DNA from: Snuella sedimenti
Lineage (GTDB): Bacteria; Bacteroidota; Bacteroidia; Flavobacteriales; Flavobacteriaceae
DNA: 64,000 nucleotides
Assembly (NCBI RefSeq): GCF_016428595.1
Contig: NZ_JAELVQ010000009.1
Coordinates: 1-64,000 of the forward strand
Direction: 5' to 3'
Under the pieces are notes generated by a model, which was not told where the DNA came from, did no database searches, and saw nothing but the letters and a program-made list of their open reading frames with translations. A program made the position numbers and the translations under genes. Below, one piece after another: positions 27,784-36,396 of the stretch; within the stretch, counting starts at the first letter, position 1; the number at the start of each line of letters is the position of its first letter.

Positions 27784-27965
27784 TGTTCATTTTGTCTTGA
27801 TACACTAATTATTTAAGATGCCTGATAGGCATTTTAAATAATTACAAAACCAAAAAATCAAGTCAAAAAATAGGAAATTGCAAGGCATCATTCGTTTTCA
27901 GAATGGCATGCTTGAAGCTACGCTTCGCAGTTTCATTCTTTCGCTCATTATTTCTGATTTTTGAC
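27784..27965. repeat. 182-bp direct repeat, copy 2
   Basis: Second copy of the block at 27327-27508, with its palindrome arms at 27806-27823 and 27827-27844. It ends about 10 bp before the ugd 3' remnant, which suggests that a deletion or insertion event at this repeat removed the rest of that gene. Confidence 0.75.
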
Positions 27966-27975
27966 GTTTTGTTTT

Positions 27976-28100
27976 ATATACAAGGCATTCGTTATGATAT
28001 GAATAAGACTGATGTTATTTTTGATGGACGTGGTATTTTAGATACGGAATCCCTTAAAAAAATAGGGTTTACTTGTTACATTATAGGGAAGGGTTCTTAA
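27976..28100 (+). pseudogene. 3' remnant of a second UDP-glucose dehydrogenase gene
   Basis: About 40 codons ending at 28100 read [18 protein letters not shown].. and finish KKIGFTCYIIGKGS. This mirrors the end of the intact Ugd ([16 protein letters not shown].. to [14 protein letters not shown]). Nothing upstream continues the gene: copy 2 of the 182-bp repeat abuts it. Array B begins 13 bp after its stop. It is a leftover of a duplicated or replaced ugd. Confidence 0.85.
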
Positions 28101-28112
28101 TGTTGATGCTAA

Positions 28113-28736
28113 ACGTCATTGCGAGCATGGCGAAGCAATCTGTAAGTAGGGTGCTCTCAACCAAGAGATGGCTTCGGTCGTGCCTCCCTCGCCATGACGT
28201 CACTGTTTTTTTGTTGGATTTGCAACAAAGGTTTGGGCAATTAATTGGAGGAAAGCCAGGTCATTATTAGTGTAACAAATCATTTTATAACGTCATTGCG
28301 AGCATGGCGAAGCAATCTGTAAGTAGGGTGCTCTAAACCAAGAGATGGCTTCGGTCGTACCTCCCTCGCCATGACGTCACTGTTTTTTTGTTTGGGCTTG
28401 TAATTAAGACTCGGATAATTAGTTTGAGGAAGGACAGGTCATTATTAGCGTAACAAATCATTTTATAACGTCATTGCGAAAGCAGTGAAGCAATCTTTAA
28501 GTTAGGGTGTTCTCAACCAAGAGATGGCTTCGGTCGTACCTCCCTCGCCATGACGTACGTGTTTGTTTTTTGTTGGATTTGCAACATAGGTTTTGACAAT
28601 TAATTGGAGGAAAGCCAGGTCATTATTAGTGTAACAAATCATTTTATAACGTCATTGCGAGCATGGCGAAGCAATCTGTAAGTAGGGTGCTCTAAACCAA
28701 GAGATGGCTTCGGTCGTACCTCCCTCGCCATGACGT
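28113..28736. repeat. Array B, left half: four ~180-bp repeat units
   Basis: Units start with ACGTCATTGCGA at 28113, 28290, 28468 and 28649 (periods 177, 178, 181) and are of the same family as array A, with spacers ending GGTCATTATTAG(T/C)GTAACAAATCATTTTATA. The fourth unit stops at the CATGACGT end at 28736, and its spacer is replaced by other DNA leading to the IS200-like element. Units alternate slightly in spacer type, which suggests higher-order duplication. Confidence 0.9.
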
Positions 28737-28809
28737 TAATCAAAATAAAACAGCCAACCATCGGACAAATCATTCCATGCGGGATTTAAAGAGTTTATTT
28801 ACTCATAAA

Positions 28810-29350
28810 AAACCACCGTCTTTGACGGTGGTCATGTTTTAAAGGCTTTGCCATTATTTAGGTTTGCTCATCTAAAACTTTTAAAGATGAGTAAATATAG
28901 AAAATTAACACATGTGTATTACAAATGTGATTATCACATTGTATTCACGCCCAAGTATCGATTTCAGATACTTGAAGGGATGGTTAAATCTTTGGTAGAG
29001 CATGATTTGCAAGTTATCAGTACTTGGAAAGATGTTCAAGTACAAGAGTTGAATGTCCAGAAAGACCACATCCATTTAGTCTGTTCAATTCCTCCAAAAG
29101 TTTCAATTTCAGAATACATGGGAGTTTTGAAAGGAAAAATAGCTATTAAACTTTTTAAAACTTATCCAAGTTTAAAACAGAAGCCTTACTGGGGTAATCA
29201 TTTTTGGTCAAGAGGTTATTTTGTAAGTACAGTAGGATTGGATGAGGAAATGATTAAACGTTATGTGAAATATCAAGAACATCATGAATGAGTCTTATGA
29301 CCCTTTGGGTCTAATCTGAAAATCAAAGCCTCCGTTTTTAACGGAGGTTG
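28810..29350 (+). mobile_element. IS200/IS605-family element inserted in array B
   Basis: A single transposase gene is flanked by subterminal hairpins instead of inverted repeats. The left is ACCACCGTC-TTT-GACGGTGGT (28812-28832). The right is a CCTCCGTT/AACGGAGG stem (29330-29347), with a further small stem GACCC/GGGTC at about 29299-29311. Hairpin ends and no target duplication fit Y1 single-strand transposition. Exact tips were not determined. The TnpB/IscB-type accessory gene is absent, so it is the IS200-like minimal form. Confidence 0.85.
28887..29291 (+). CDS. tnpA: IS200-like Y1 (HUH) transposase TnpA
   Basis: The 134 aa protein from ATG 28887 has the family start YYKCDYHIVFTPKYR, the HUH metal motif as HIH in QKDHIHLVCSIPP, the SRGYFVSTVG segment, and the nucleophilic tyrosine in RYVKYQ (YxxxQ) near the C-terminus. 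An upstream TTG would add 13 residues coded inside the left end, which is unlikely. All catalytic residues are present, so it may be active. Confidence 0.92.
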   Translation: MSKYRKLTHVYYKCDYHIVFTPKYRFQILEGMVKSLVEHDLQVISTWKDVQVQELNVQKDHIHLVCSIPPKVSISEYMGVLKGKIAIKLFKTYPSLKQKPYWGNHFWSRGYFVSTVGLDEEMIKRYVKYQEHHE

Positions 29351-29592
29351 TTTACTAAGTTTTCTTTTCTTTTTCTATTACCTGCCTTTAGTTGCTTTTC
29401 TCTAGCTATAGCTTGATTGATATCTGTAAAGGTTTCATAGTAAACTAATTTATCACAATTGTACTTTAAAGTAAAACCTTTGAAAGCTTTGGTTTTATGT
29501 TGATATATTCTTTTCAATAAGTTTGAGGTGACACCAATATATATAACGGTATTGTTTTTATTGGTTAAGAAATAAACATAAGATAGTTCCAT
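29338..29592 (-). CDS. GIY-YIG endonuclease domain protein, C-terminally clipped
   Basis: From ATG at 29592 the 84 aa protein reads YVYFLTNKNNTVIYIGVTSNLLKRIYQHK, the GIY-YIG nuclease core with both tyrosines, glycine and a downstream arginine, and AIAREKQLKAGNRKRKENL. Small relatives (UPF0213/YhbQ-like) usually continue about ten residues past this point. Here the stop lies within the right-end hairpin of the IS200-like element, so the insertion replaced the end of the gene. The 5' side abuts repeat unit 5 of array B; a longer reading frame through the repeat is not a credible start. Confidence 0.8.
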   Translation of the reverse strand: MELSYVYFLTNKNNTVIYIGVTSNLLKRIYQHKTKAFKGFTLKYNCDKLVYYETFTDINQAIAREKQLKAGNRKRKENLVNNLR

Positions 29593-29611
29593 TTTTAAAT
29601 ATAAGAATAAT

Positions 29612-30238
29612 TCGTCATTGCGAACGCAGTGAAGCAATCTGTGAGTTCAGTAGACTAATCATGAGATTACTTCGGTCGCTGTGCGCCCTCGTAATGACGT
29701 ACCTATTTGTTTTTTTGTTGGATTTGCAACAAAGGTTTGGGCAATTAATTGAATAAAAGACAGGTCATTATTAGTGTAACAAATCATTTTATAACGTCAT
29801 TGCGAACGCAGTGAAGCAATCTTTAAGTAAGGTGTCCTTAACCAAGAGATGGCTTCGGTCGTGCCTCCCTCGCCATGACGTCACTGTTTTTTTGTTTGGA
29901 TTTGCAACATAGGTTTTGACAATTAATTGGAGGGAAGACAGGTCATTATTAGCGTAACAAATCATTTTATAACGTCATTGCGAACGCAGTGAAGCAATCT
30001 TTAAGTTCAGTAGTCTAAACATGGGATTACTTCGGTCGCTGTGCTCTCTCGTAATGACGCGCATATTTGTTTTCGGTTGGGCTTGTAATTAAGACTCGGA
30101 TAATTAGTTTGAGGAAGGACAGGTCATTATTAGCATATCAAATCATTTTGTAACGTCATTGCGAACGTAGTGAAGTAATCTGTAAGTAGGGTGTCCTTAA
30201 TCAAGAGATGGCTTCGGTCGTAGCTCCCTCGCCAGACG
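29612..30238. repeat. Array B, right half: four ~180-bp repeat units
   Basis: Units start at 29612, 29793, 29972 and 30153 (periods 181, 179, 181). Two of the four (29612 and 29972) carry a different right arm (TTACTTCGGTCGCTGTGC..CTCGTAATGACG), also seen near 9.0 kb, so two subtypes are mixed. The final unit has lost two bases of the closing CATGACG. The IS200-like element and the GIY-YIG gene lie between this half and the left half. Confidence 0.9.
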
Positions 30239-30415
30239 TCACTGTTTTTTTGTTTGGATTATCCTGAGCTCAGAAGAAGGGTTCCAGCAATGCAAAAAAG
30301 TAAGGCGCTAGGGATTATTATAAAAATGCAATCTTGACGCCGTTCAGAAAGCAATGCAGTGGAATACATCTTTAAAAATGAAGTTATTTGAGTCACCATA
30401 AAAGTAGAACAAGGC

Positions 30416-30462
30416 AAACAAAGTACAATTTCGGAATTCAATTCCGAAATTGTACTTTGTTT
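30416..30462. promoter_or_regulatory. Perfect 47-nt palindrome upstream of the AAA ATPase gene
   Basis: Two 23-nt arms (30416-30438 and 30440-30462), complementary at every position, are separated by a single C. The core is TTCGGAATT-C-AATTCCGAA. It ends 13 nt before the ATG at 30476. In RNA it would give a long uninterrupted hairpin over the ribosome-binding region; in DNA it could be a dimer-bound operator. There is no U-run, so it is not a simple terminator. Confidence 0.85.
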
Positions 30463-30475
30463 TGTATATTTGTTT

Positions 30476-31633
30476 ATGGTTTTAAGAGAAGCACAACAAG
30501 AACTTCTGAGTTTAGCCAAGCAGTATAAGGCTATTGCAGTTATTGGTCCCAGGCAATCAGGAAAGACAACATTAGTAAGAGCTGTTTTTTCAATGAAGCC
30601 TTATGTGAGTTTGGAAAATCCCGACATAAGAAGCTTTGCTTTAGAAGATCCAAGAGGTTTTCTTGAACAATTTCCAAACGGGGCTGTGTTTGATGAAGTA
30701 CAACGAACACCAGAGCTATTTTCATATTTGCAACAGGTATTAGACGAAAATCCAGATGTTGCTCAATTTATTTTAACGGGCTCAAATAATTTTTTATTAC
30801 AACAAAACATTTCTCAAAGTTTAGCAGGAAGGGTTGGCTATTTAAATTTATTGCCATTTGCTTTGTCAGAAATAAAGGACAGCGCGCCAAAAACCATTAA
30901 CGAAAAATTGTTTAAAGGCTTTTATCCGCCGTTATATGATAAGCCTTTTGAAATTCAAAAATGGTTTTCAAACTATATTAGAACTTATATAGAAAGGGAT
31001 GTGAGACAATTAAAAAATATTGAAAATTTAGTTGTCTTTGAGCGTTTTATGAGATTATGCGCAGGAAGAATTGGACAATTATTAAATAAAAGTGCTTTGG
31101 CCATTGAGGTAGGAGTAGACAGTAAAACTATCGAGTCATGGATAGGCATATTAGAAGCAAGTTTTATTTTGTTTAGATTACCTCCCTACCACAATAATTT
31201 TAATAAGCGCATTGTTAAGATTCCAAAACTTTATTTTTATGATGTTGGTTTAGCTAGTGCTTTATTGGGGGTACAAAATGCAGACCAACTGGAGTTACAC
31301 CCGTTTAGAGGTAGTTTATTTGAAAATATGGTTGTTGTAGAACTGTTAAAACAGTGCTTAAATAAAGGGAAATTAAACAATCTCTATTTTTGGAGAGATA
31401 GTAAAGGAAATGAAATAGACATTGTAATTGATAATTTTGATGCTTTAATTCCTATTGAAGTAAAGTCGGGAAAGACCATTACTCAAGACTATTTTAAAGG
31501 GTTAAGGTTCTGGAGTACTATAACTGGCTTTAAAGGGGGGATGGTCATTTATGCAGGAGCAGATTATCAAAAAAGAAGTAATGGTTTTGAAGTAATTCCT
31601 TTAAATTTGTTAACTGAAAAAATTGATAATTAA
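30476..31633 (+). CDS. AAA+ ATPase with C-terminal DUF4143 domain
   Basis: The protein (385 aa from ATG 30476) has an N-terminal AAA_14 domain with Walker A GPRQSGKTTL (about 24-33), Walker B GAVFDEVQR and sensor LTGSNNFLL, followed by a DUF4143 domain whose C-terminal part (NEIDIVIDN..IPIEVKSGKT) looks like a PD-(D/E)XK nuclease-type fold. The family is widespread in Bacteroidetes and archaea as single genes without a firm role. It separates ugd from the UDP-glucuronate decarboxylase gene and is probably an insertion, not a polysaccharide enzyme. Confidence 0.88.
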   Translation: MVLREAQQELLSLAKQYKAIAVIGPRQSGKTTLVRAVFSMKPYVSLENPDIRSFALEDPRGFLEQFPNGAVFDEVQRTPELFSYLQQVLDENPDVAQFILTGSNNFLLQQNISQSLAGRVGYLNLLPFALSEIKDSAPKTINEKLFKGFYPPLYDKPFEIQKWFSNYIRTYIERDVRQLKNIENLVVFERFMRLCAGRIGQLLNKSALAIEVGVDSKTIESWIGILEASFILFRLPPYHNNFNKRIVKIPKLYFYDVGLASALLGVQNADQLELHPFRGSLFENMVVVELLKQCLNKGKLNNLYFWRDSKGNEIDIVIDNFDALIPIEVKSGKTITQDYFKGLRFWSTITGFKGGMVIYAGADYQKRSNGFEVIPLNLLTEKIDN

Positions 31634-31645
31634 GGGAAGTCGGAT

Positions 31646-32632
31646 TTGAAACGTGTTTTAATTACAGGAGCAGCAGGGTTTTTAGGATCTCATTTATGTG
31701 ATCGATTTATTTCGGAAGGTTATCATGTTATTGGCATGGATAACTTTATTACCGGTGATAAGAAGAACCTGTTGCACTTAGAAGACCATCCCAATTTTGA
31801 GTTTATTGAGCACGATGTAACGGAGTTTGTGAAAGTAGAAGGCAGATTGGATTATATTTTACATTTTGCCTCTCCTGCAAGTCCTATTGATTACTTAAAG
31901 ATACCCATACAAACCTTAAAAGTAGGATCGTTGGGCACCCATAATTTGTTGGGATTGGCAAAAGCTAAAAAAGCACGTATTTTAATTGCGTCTACTTCTG
32001 AAGTTTATGGAGATCCTTTGGTGCACCCGCAAACGGAGGATTATTATGGTAATGTCAATACCATTGGACCAAGGGGTGTATACGACGAAGCCAAGCGCTT
32101 TCAGGAGTCTATAACCATGGCGTATCATCGGTTTCATGGTCTGGAAACGCGTATTGTACGCATTTTTAACACTTATGGTCCACGTATGCGGTTGAATGAT
32201 GGTCGAGTGATTCCGGCTTTTATGGGGCAAGCCTTACGCGGGGAAGATTTAACAATCTTTGGAGATGGGTTGCAAACACGATCCTTTTGTTATGTAGACG
32301 ATCAGGTAGAAGGCATTTATAGGTTGTTGTTAAGTGATTATGTCTATCCCGTAAACATAGGCAATCCACATGAAATTACGATCAAGGCGTTTGCAGAGGA
32401 GATTATTAAACTAACCGACACCAAACAAAAAATAGTGTACAAACCCTTACCTGAAGGCGATCCTTTGCAACGTCAGCCAGATATTGGTTTGGCTAAAAAG
32501 ATTCTGGATTGGCAACCCAAAGTAGATAGGGTTGAAGGCATGAAAACAACTTTCGATTATTTTAAAGGACTCTCTGAAGAGGAACTTTATAAAAGTGAAC
32601 ACAAAGATTTTACTAACCATATAAAGTTGTAA
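31646..32632 (+). CDS. uxs: UDP-glucuronate decarboxylase (UDP-xylose synthase)
   Basis: This SDR converts UDP-glucuronate to UDP-xylose through a 4-keto intermediate. The motif [10 protein letters not shown] is at residues 8-17, [10 protein letters not shown] at about 115-124, the catalytic YDEAK at Tyr146/Lys150, and FNTYGPRMR and DGRVIP follow as in UXS proteins. Length 328 aa. Start TTG 31646, preceded by an AAGGGA sequence. Ugd supplies its substrate. It is followed with one base of spacing by the WcaJ-type gene. Confidence 0.9.
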   Translation: MKRVLITGAAGFLGSHLCDRFISEGYHVIGMDNFITGDKKNLLHLEDHPNFEFIEHDVTEFVKVEGRLDYILHFASPASPIDYLKIPIQTLKVGSLGTHNLLGLAKAKKARILIASTSEVYGDPLVHPQTEDYYGNVNTIGPRGVYDEAKRFQESITMAYHRFHGLETRIVRIFNTYGPRMRLNDGRVIPAFMGQALRGEDLTIFGDGLQTRSFCYVDDQVEGIYRLLLSDYVYPVNIGNPHEITIKAFAEEIIKLTDTKQKIVYKPLPEGDPLQRQPDIGLAKKILDWQPKVDRVEGMKTTFDYFKGLSEEELYKSEHKDFTNHIKL

Positions 32633-32633
32633 A

Positions 32634-33989
32634 TTGAGTGAAGGAAGACACGGAAGGTACTCTTGGCTAATTCGTCCGATGCTTATAGTGTTTGACTTAA
32701 GTGTCATTAATGGTTTTGCATATTGGGGATTTGCTAACATTGAATATGTGCTGGTTTTTCATGGTGTTATTTCATTTTCTTGGTTACTTTCTGCTGTATT
32801 TTTTAAGTATTATGAAGTGTATCGATTCACTTCAGAATTACGAATTGTATCGTTGCTAATAAAGCAATTCTTTTTTTTAACGCTAGTCTTATTTGCTTTC
32901 TGGGGATTCTACAGTGTTGACGTTATAAGTAAGGCACAAACATTTCAATATGTATATTTAACACTATTCAGTATTACCTTAGGGAAGTTTGTAGTATATT
33001 ATGCTTTAAAAAAGTATAGGGCGTATTACAAAGGAAATAATAGGAATGTTTTGATTGTTGGGAATAGTTTGGTTGCAGAACAGCTAAAAACCTTTTTTGA
33101 GGAAAGAAGAGATCTAGGGTACATACTTAAGGGGTTTGTAAGCCCAGATTTGCAAGCTACAAATAAGAACATTGAAGCAATTAAAAATGGGGGTTTCGAT
33201 GAGATCTATTGTGCTATTGATGATTTAAGTGAAGATCAAGTACGGCAATATATAAAAGTTGCGAACGAAAGAAATATGACGTTAAAGTTTATATCAAATA
33301 CCAATAGCTTAGTGTCAAAAAAGATGCATATTGATTATTATGACTATCTCCCCGTATTATCATTTCAAAGAGGGGTAATTAATATTGAATTAAATAAAGT
33401 AATTAAACGCCTTTTTGACATTGTTTTTTCTTTAATAGTCATTGTTTGTGTTTTATCATGGTTAGTGCCATTACTGGGGATATTGATTAAATTGGAATCA
33501 AAAGGCCCTGTTTTTTTTAAGCACCAAAGAAATGGGGTTAATTATAAAGAGTTTACTTGCTATAAGTTTAGATCCTTAAAAATAATCGAGGACACAAATG
33601 TCAAGCATGTTAGGGAACAGGATCCTAGACTAACTAGATTAGGTAAGTTTATTAGAAGAATTAGTATTGATGAACTCCCCCAGTTTTTCAATGTGTTAAT
33701 TGGAGATATGTCTGTTGTTGGTCCACGACCCCATATGCCTGTGTTTAATGATGAATACGCAAAAGTAATTGATGCTTACGATTTTATGTTTCGGCATACT
33801 GTAAAACCTGGTATTACAGGTTTAGCTCAGGTAAGTGGCTGTAGAGGTGAAATAGAAAACGATAAGGATATTATTAACCGTGTAAAATACGATATCTTTT
33901 ACATCGAAAATTGGTCGCTGTTACTCGATATAAAAATTATAGTGCAAACCTTTTTAAATGCTATAAAGGGAGAAGAAAAGGCATATTAA
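32634..33989 (+). CDS. Undecaprenyl-phosphate sugar phosphotransferase, WcaJ-type
   Basis: A full-length polyisoprenyl-phosphate hexose-1-phosphate transferase (451 aa): four or five N-terminal membrane helices (to about residue 125), a Rossmann-like CoA-binding domain (NRNVLIVGNSLVAEQL), then the catalytic bacterial sugar transferase domain with KRLFDIVFSL, FKHQRNGVNYKEFTCYKFRSLK, IRRISIDELPQFFNVLIGDMSVVGPRPHMP and a C-terminal VKPGITGLAQVSGCRGE. It probably loads a hexose-1-phosphate onto the lipid carrier. Start TTG 32634. Confidence 0.9.
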   Translation: MSEGRHGRYSWLIRPMLIVFDLSVINGFAYWGFANIEYVLVFHGVISFSWLLSAVFFKYYEVYRFTSELRIVSLLIKQFFFLTLVLFAFWGFYSVDVISKAQTFQYVYLTLFSITLGKFVVYYALKKYRAYYKGNNRNVLIVGNSLVAEQLKTFFEERRDLGYILKGFVSPDLQATNKNIEAIKNGGFDEIYCAIDDLSEDQVRQYIKVANERNMTLKFISNTNSLVSKKMHIDYYDYLPVLSFQRGVINIELNKVIKRLFDIVFSLIVIVCVLSWLVPLLGILIKLESKGPVFFKHQRNGVNYKEFTCYKFRSLKIIEDTNVKHVREQDPRLTRLGKFIRRISIDELPQFFNVLIGDMSVVGPRPHMPVFNDEYAKVIDAYDFMFRHTVKPGITGLAQVSGCRGEIENDKDIINRVKYDIFYIENWSLLLDIKIIVQTFLNAIKGEEKAY

Positions 33990-34071
33990 AACAGTTTTTA
34001 TTGTGAATATTCAGCATGTTTTATCAAGGAGAAAATGTTACTGATTATTCTTGATGTAGAGTGAAAAAGAA

Positions 34072-34111
34072 GAGGCTGAATTATTTGGATTTTAACTTAG
34101 AATTCAGCCTC
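34072..34111. terminator. Inverted repeat between convergent genes
   Basis: GAGGCTGAATT at 34072-34082 pairs perfectly with AATTCAGCCTC at 34101-34111 across an 18-nt loop. It lies between the WcaJ-type gene (+) and the secreted nuclease-family gene (-), so it may terminate transcription from both sides. The U-tracts are weak. Confidence 0.5.
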
Positions 34112-34148
34112 ACAAATAGTAAAACAATACATATAATGGTTGGTCAGC

Positions 34149-36020
34149 CTATTTTTTGATTATTTTATAGACCAATGTCTCTGTTTCGGTTTTTACTTCA
34201 ATAAAATAGAGACCAGCAGTTTTAATTTGAAGATCAACAGTGCTCTTACTTTGTAAGTTGCATTTTTGTAGAACAGTTTCTCCTAAAATGTTTCTCACCT
34301 TGTATGAGAAAGCATCATGCCCGTTATAGCTTATGTTAAATTGTCCTTCCGTTGGATTTGGGAATATTTTGATATGCGATGCAGTCTGTAATTTTTTACC
34401 AGTTATTTTAGAACTAGTGCCAGATGACAGGTTGATAACTGCTGTAACACCCTTGTGGTCTGAAGGCCAGGGCAATTGGTCGGCCTCAAAAGTGTCGTTT
34501 GTTGTATTCGCTGTGCTAGACACATTATTCACATAAGATGCCTTTGGCCCAACGATGGCTGCACTTGTTGCCGAAACATTGGCACCTTTATAAAAAATAT
34601 AATCGATACGATCTCTTTCATCTGCTTCTGGTGTCCAACTGGTACTGCCAACACCAGTGGCAACTGAAGGCCACGTAATGCCTGGATTGGCTATTTCATC
34701 AGGATATACGGCTCTAAAGGCATCTACAAAACCATTGTCCTCTAAAGATTTAGTAGTGTGCCATTCCATGACGACACCATGATGGTCGAACATAGCTGCC
34801 TGACCTGATGTCCAGTCCAAATGAGAAGGTTCGTTAAAATCACCCAATAGTATAACAGGGCGGGTTTCACTACTCACATGATTGATAAAAGCTGCAATTT
34901 GTTCATCCCTTTGCGAACCTAAATTCTGATCTGAAATAATGGCTATATCGGTAACAGGTTGTGGGGTTTGATTGCCTTTACCTATTTTATCCCACCCATC
35001 GTATGGAGCAGATCCGCCACAATTGTATCCCCGTGGAAGGTAAGTCGCGTAATAGGTGTAATCCAAGTGGGCAGTAGCCACTACTATACTTTGTCCGTTC
35101 ACATCAACATCAAATAGAGAGACAGCCCCAAGGTTTGTACCCGACGATGTAATGGGATGTTTGCTAATAATAGAAACATCGCCATTAGCATAGCCTCGGT
35201 TATAGGTTAAACCAATGACAGCAAGATCATTTACAATTTTTGTGGTCCAGTCACTATTGTAATTCCTTACCTCACTAAAGCATACGATATCTGGGTTGAC
35301 CTCAGCAATAACATCCCTAATATAGGTCATTCCATTAGGCACAGAGGTACCTTCCTGCCAGATATTGAATTGTAGAGCCTTGATGCTATTGGAGTTGCTC
35401 ACAGTAACGTAGCCTGTTTTGGTTATCGAGTCACTTCCAGAAGCGTTTGTTACGGTAAGGGTTACGTCGTAAGTCCCCTCGGTATTATAGGTTGCCGTAG
35501 GGTTTTGGGAGCTGCTAGTTGCTGGGGTTCCGCCTCCAAAAGTCCAATTCCAAGACGTAGGGCTATTTGTAGAGTTATCGGTAAACGAAACACTTTGTCC
35601 TGGTGTTGTCGTCGTAGTTGCATTGGAAGTGAAGCTAGCAATAGGAACGCCAGATGTAGCTCCTACTGAGAAGCTCGCCGAGGCCAAAATGGTATGTCCG
35701 TCGTTTTCCAGAAAATGCACATCGTAATTCCCGGCATTGGGTAAGCCCGATGAAAAGGTTATTGAACCACTGCTCAATTTCTTGGTGGCATTCTTTTTTC
35801 CGTTTACGTAAAACCAGTCAGTAGCATTAACATTACCAGGGGTTTCACCTTGATTATAGATGCCAATCCAATCTTTTGAATTTCCAGGGCCTCCCGAAAA
35901 ATTGATAATAATGGCCTCTCCTAGGGCGTACGTAGTCTTTGAAGGGCTCACGCTCTGTGCATGTAACCCAAGGATACTTCCTGTAAAAAGGAAGCACAAT
36001 GTCATAATAGTTTTCTTCAT
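34149..36020 (-). CDS. Secreted endonuclease/exonuclease/phosphatase-family protein with PKD domain and T9SS sorting signal
   Basis: The 623 aa protein has a signal peptide (residues 1-22, ending LGLHAQ), an N-terminal beta-rich domain (DWIGIYNQGETPG), a PKD domain (about 127-208; WNWTFGGGTP..YNTEGTYDVTLTVTN), an EEP metal-dependent hydrolase domain (ALQFNIW, CFSEVRNY, LLGDFNEPSHLDW, RIDYIFYKG, PWPSDHKGVTAVI) and a C-terminal Por/T9SS type A domain (IKIFPNPTEGQF.. to VYKIIKK). The catalytic Asp/Asn/His set looks complete. It should be exported by T9SS to the surface or medium. Nuclease, phosphatase and sphingomyelinase-like activities are all possible. Confidence 0.9.
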   Translation of the reverse strand: MKKTIMTLCFLFTGSILGLHAQSVSPSKTTYALGEAIIINFSGGPGNSKDWIGIYNQGETPGNVNATDWFYVNGKKNATKKLSSGSITFSSGLPNAGNYDVHFLENDGHTILASASFSVGATSGVPIASFTSNATTTTTPGQSVSFTDNSTNSPTSWNWTFGGGTPATSSSQNPTATYNTEGTYDVTLTVTNASGSDSITKTGYVTVSNSNSIKALQFNIWQEGTSVPNGMTYIRDVIAEVNPDIVCFSEVRNYNSDWTTKIVNDLAVIGLTYNRGYANGDVSIISKHPITSSGTNLGAVSLFDVDVNGQSIVVATAHLDYTYYATYLPRGYNCGGSAPYDGWDKIGKGNQTPQPVTDIAIISDQNLGSQRDEQIAAFINHVSSETRPVILLGDFNEPSHLDWTSGQAAMFDHHGVVMEWHTTKSLEDNGFVDAFRAVYPDEIANPGITWPSVATGVGSTSWTPEADERDRIDYIFYKGANVSATSAAIVGPKASYVNNVSSTANTTNDTFEADQLPWPSDHKGVTAVINLSSGTSSKITGKKLQTASHIKIFPNPTEGQFNISYNGHDAFSYKVRNILGETVLQKCNLQSKSTVDLQIKTAGLYFIEVKTETETLVYKIIKK

Positions 36021-36314
36021 AATTTATGGATTATAGTTAGTGATTTTAGTATAGTCATATGATTTATAATTAAATACAATAGTATTTTGATTGAACACTC
36101 AATCAAAATAATTTCAAATATATAGATTTATCTTACTTCGCAGTGGGGTCGTTTTCGGCATTTACGTAGGAAATTTTGGTAAATTACCTTGAGGTGTTTT
36201 AAATTTCGATTATCGAGTAAATGGAATTAATAATAGGAGTAAACTTAAGTGACTTCAATATATTTTAGAGAAAAAGAGAAGAAGGTATACTTTCTTTTAG
36301 TATTTTTGAACCGA
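36021..36314. other. Divergent intergenic region between the T9SS gene and the thiamine operon
   Basis: No gene is seen. A -7-like TATTTTTG lies at 36301-36308, seven bases before the riboswitch, without a good TTG at the expected distance. A 25-bp AT-rich palindrome-bearing motif is at 36198-36222 (listed separately). Confidence 0.4.
36198..36222. promoter_or_regulatory. Palindrome-bearing motif, copy 1 (before the TPP riboswitch)
   Basis: TTTAAAT followed by TTCGATTATCGAG and TAAAT. A second copy at 40684-40708, before thiG, matches 22 of 25 positions. The centre TCGATWATCGA is a palindrome. Two copies limited to the two upstream regions of one pathway suggest an operator or a small repeat; neither is proven. 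Confidence 0.4.
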
Positions 36315-36396
36315 AACTTTAGGGGTGTTCCTCATAATAGGAACTGAGATTGACCCTTTGAACCTGATGCGGTTAGTACCGACGTAGGGAAAAGTT
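36315..36396 (+). ncRNA. TPP riboswitch (THI element)
   Basis: The leader has the conserved THI-box parts: GGGGTG near the 5' end, ACTGAGATTGACCC, TTTGAACCTGATGCGGTTAG, and TACCGACGTAGGGAA. Outer AACTTT (36315-36320) pairs with AAAGTT (36391-36396) as P1. About 120 nt follow before thiS, enough for an expression platform. Thiamine pyrophosphate binding should reduce expression of the thi genes downstream. Confidence 0.95.

Noticed and set aside
28073-28270. Open frame of 65 codons across the start of array B
   Set aside because: It is a translation of the repeat (IASMAKQS.., LPRHDV), with no start signal and no conserved family.
30259-30519. Minus-strand frame of 86 codons over the palindrome and ATPase start
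   Set aside because: It lies antisense to the ATPase start, spans the palindrome and has no family likeness.
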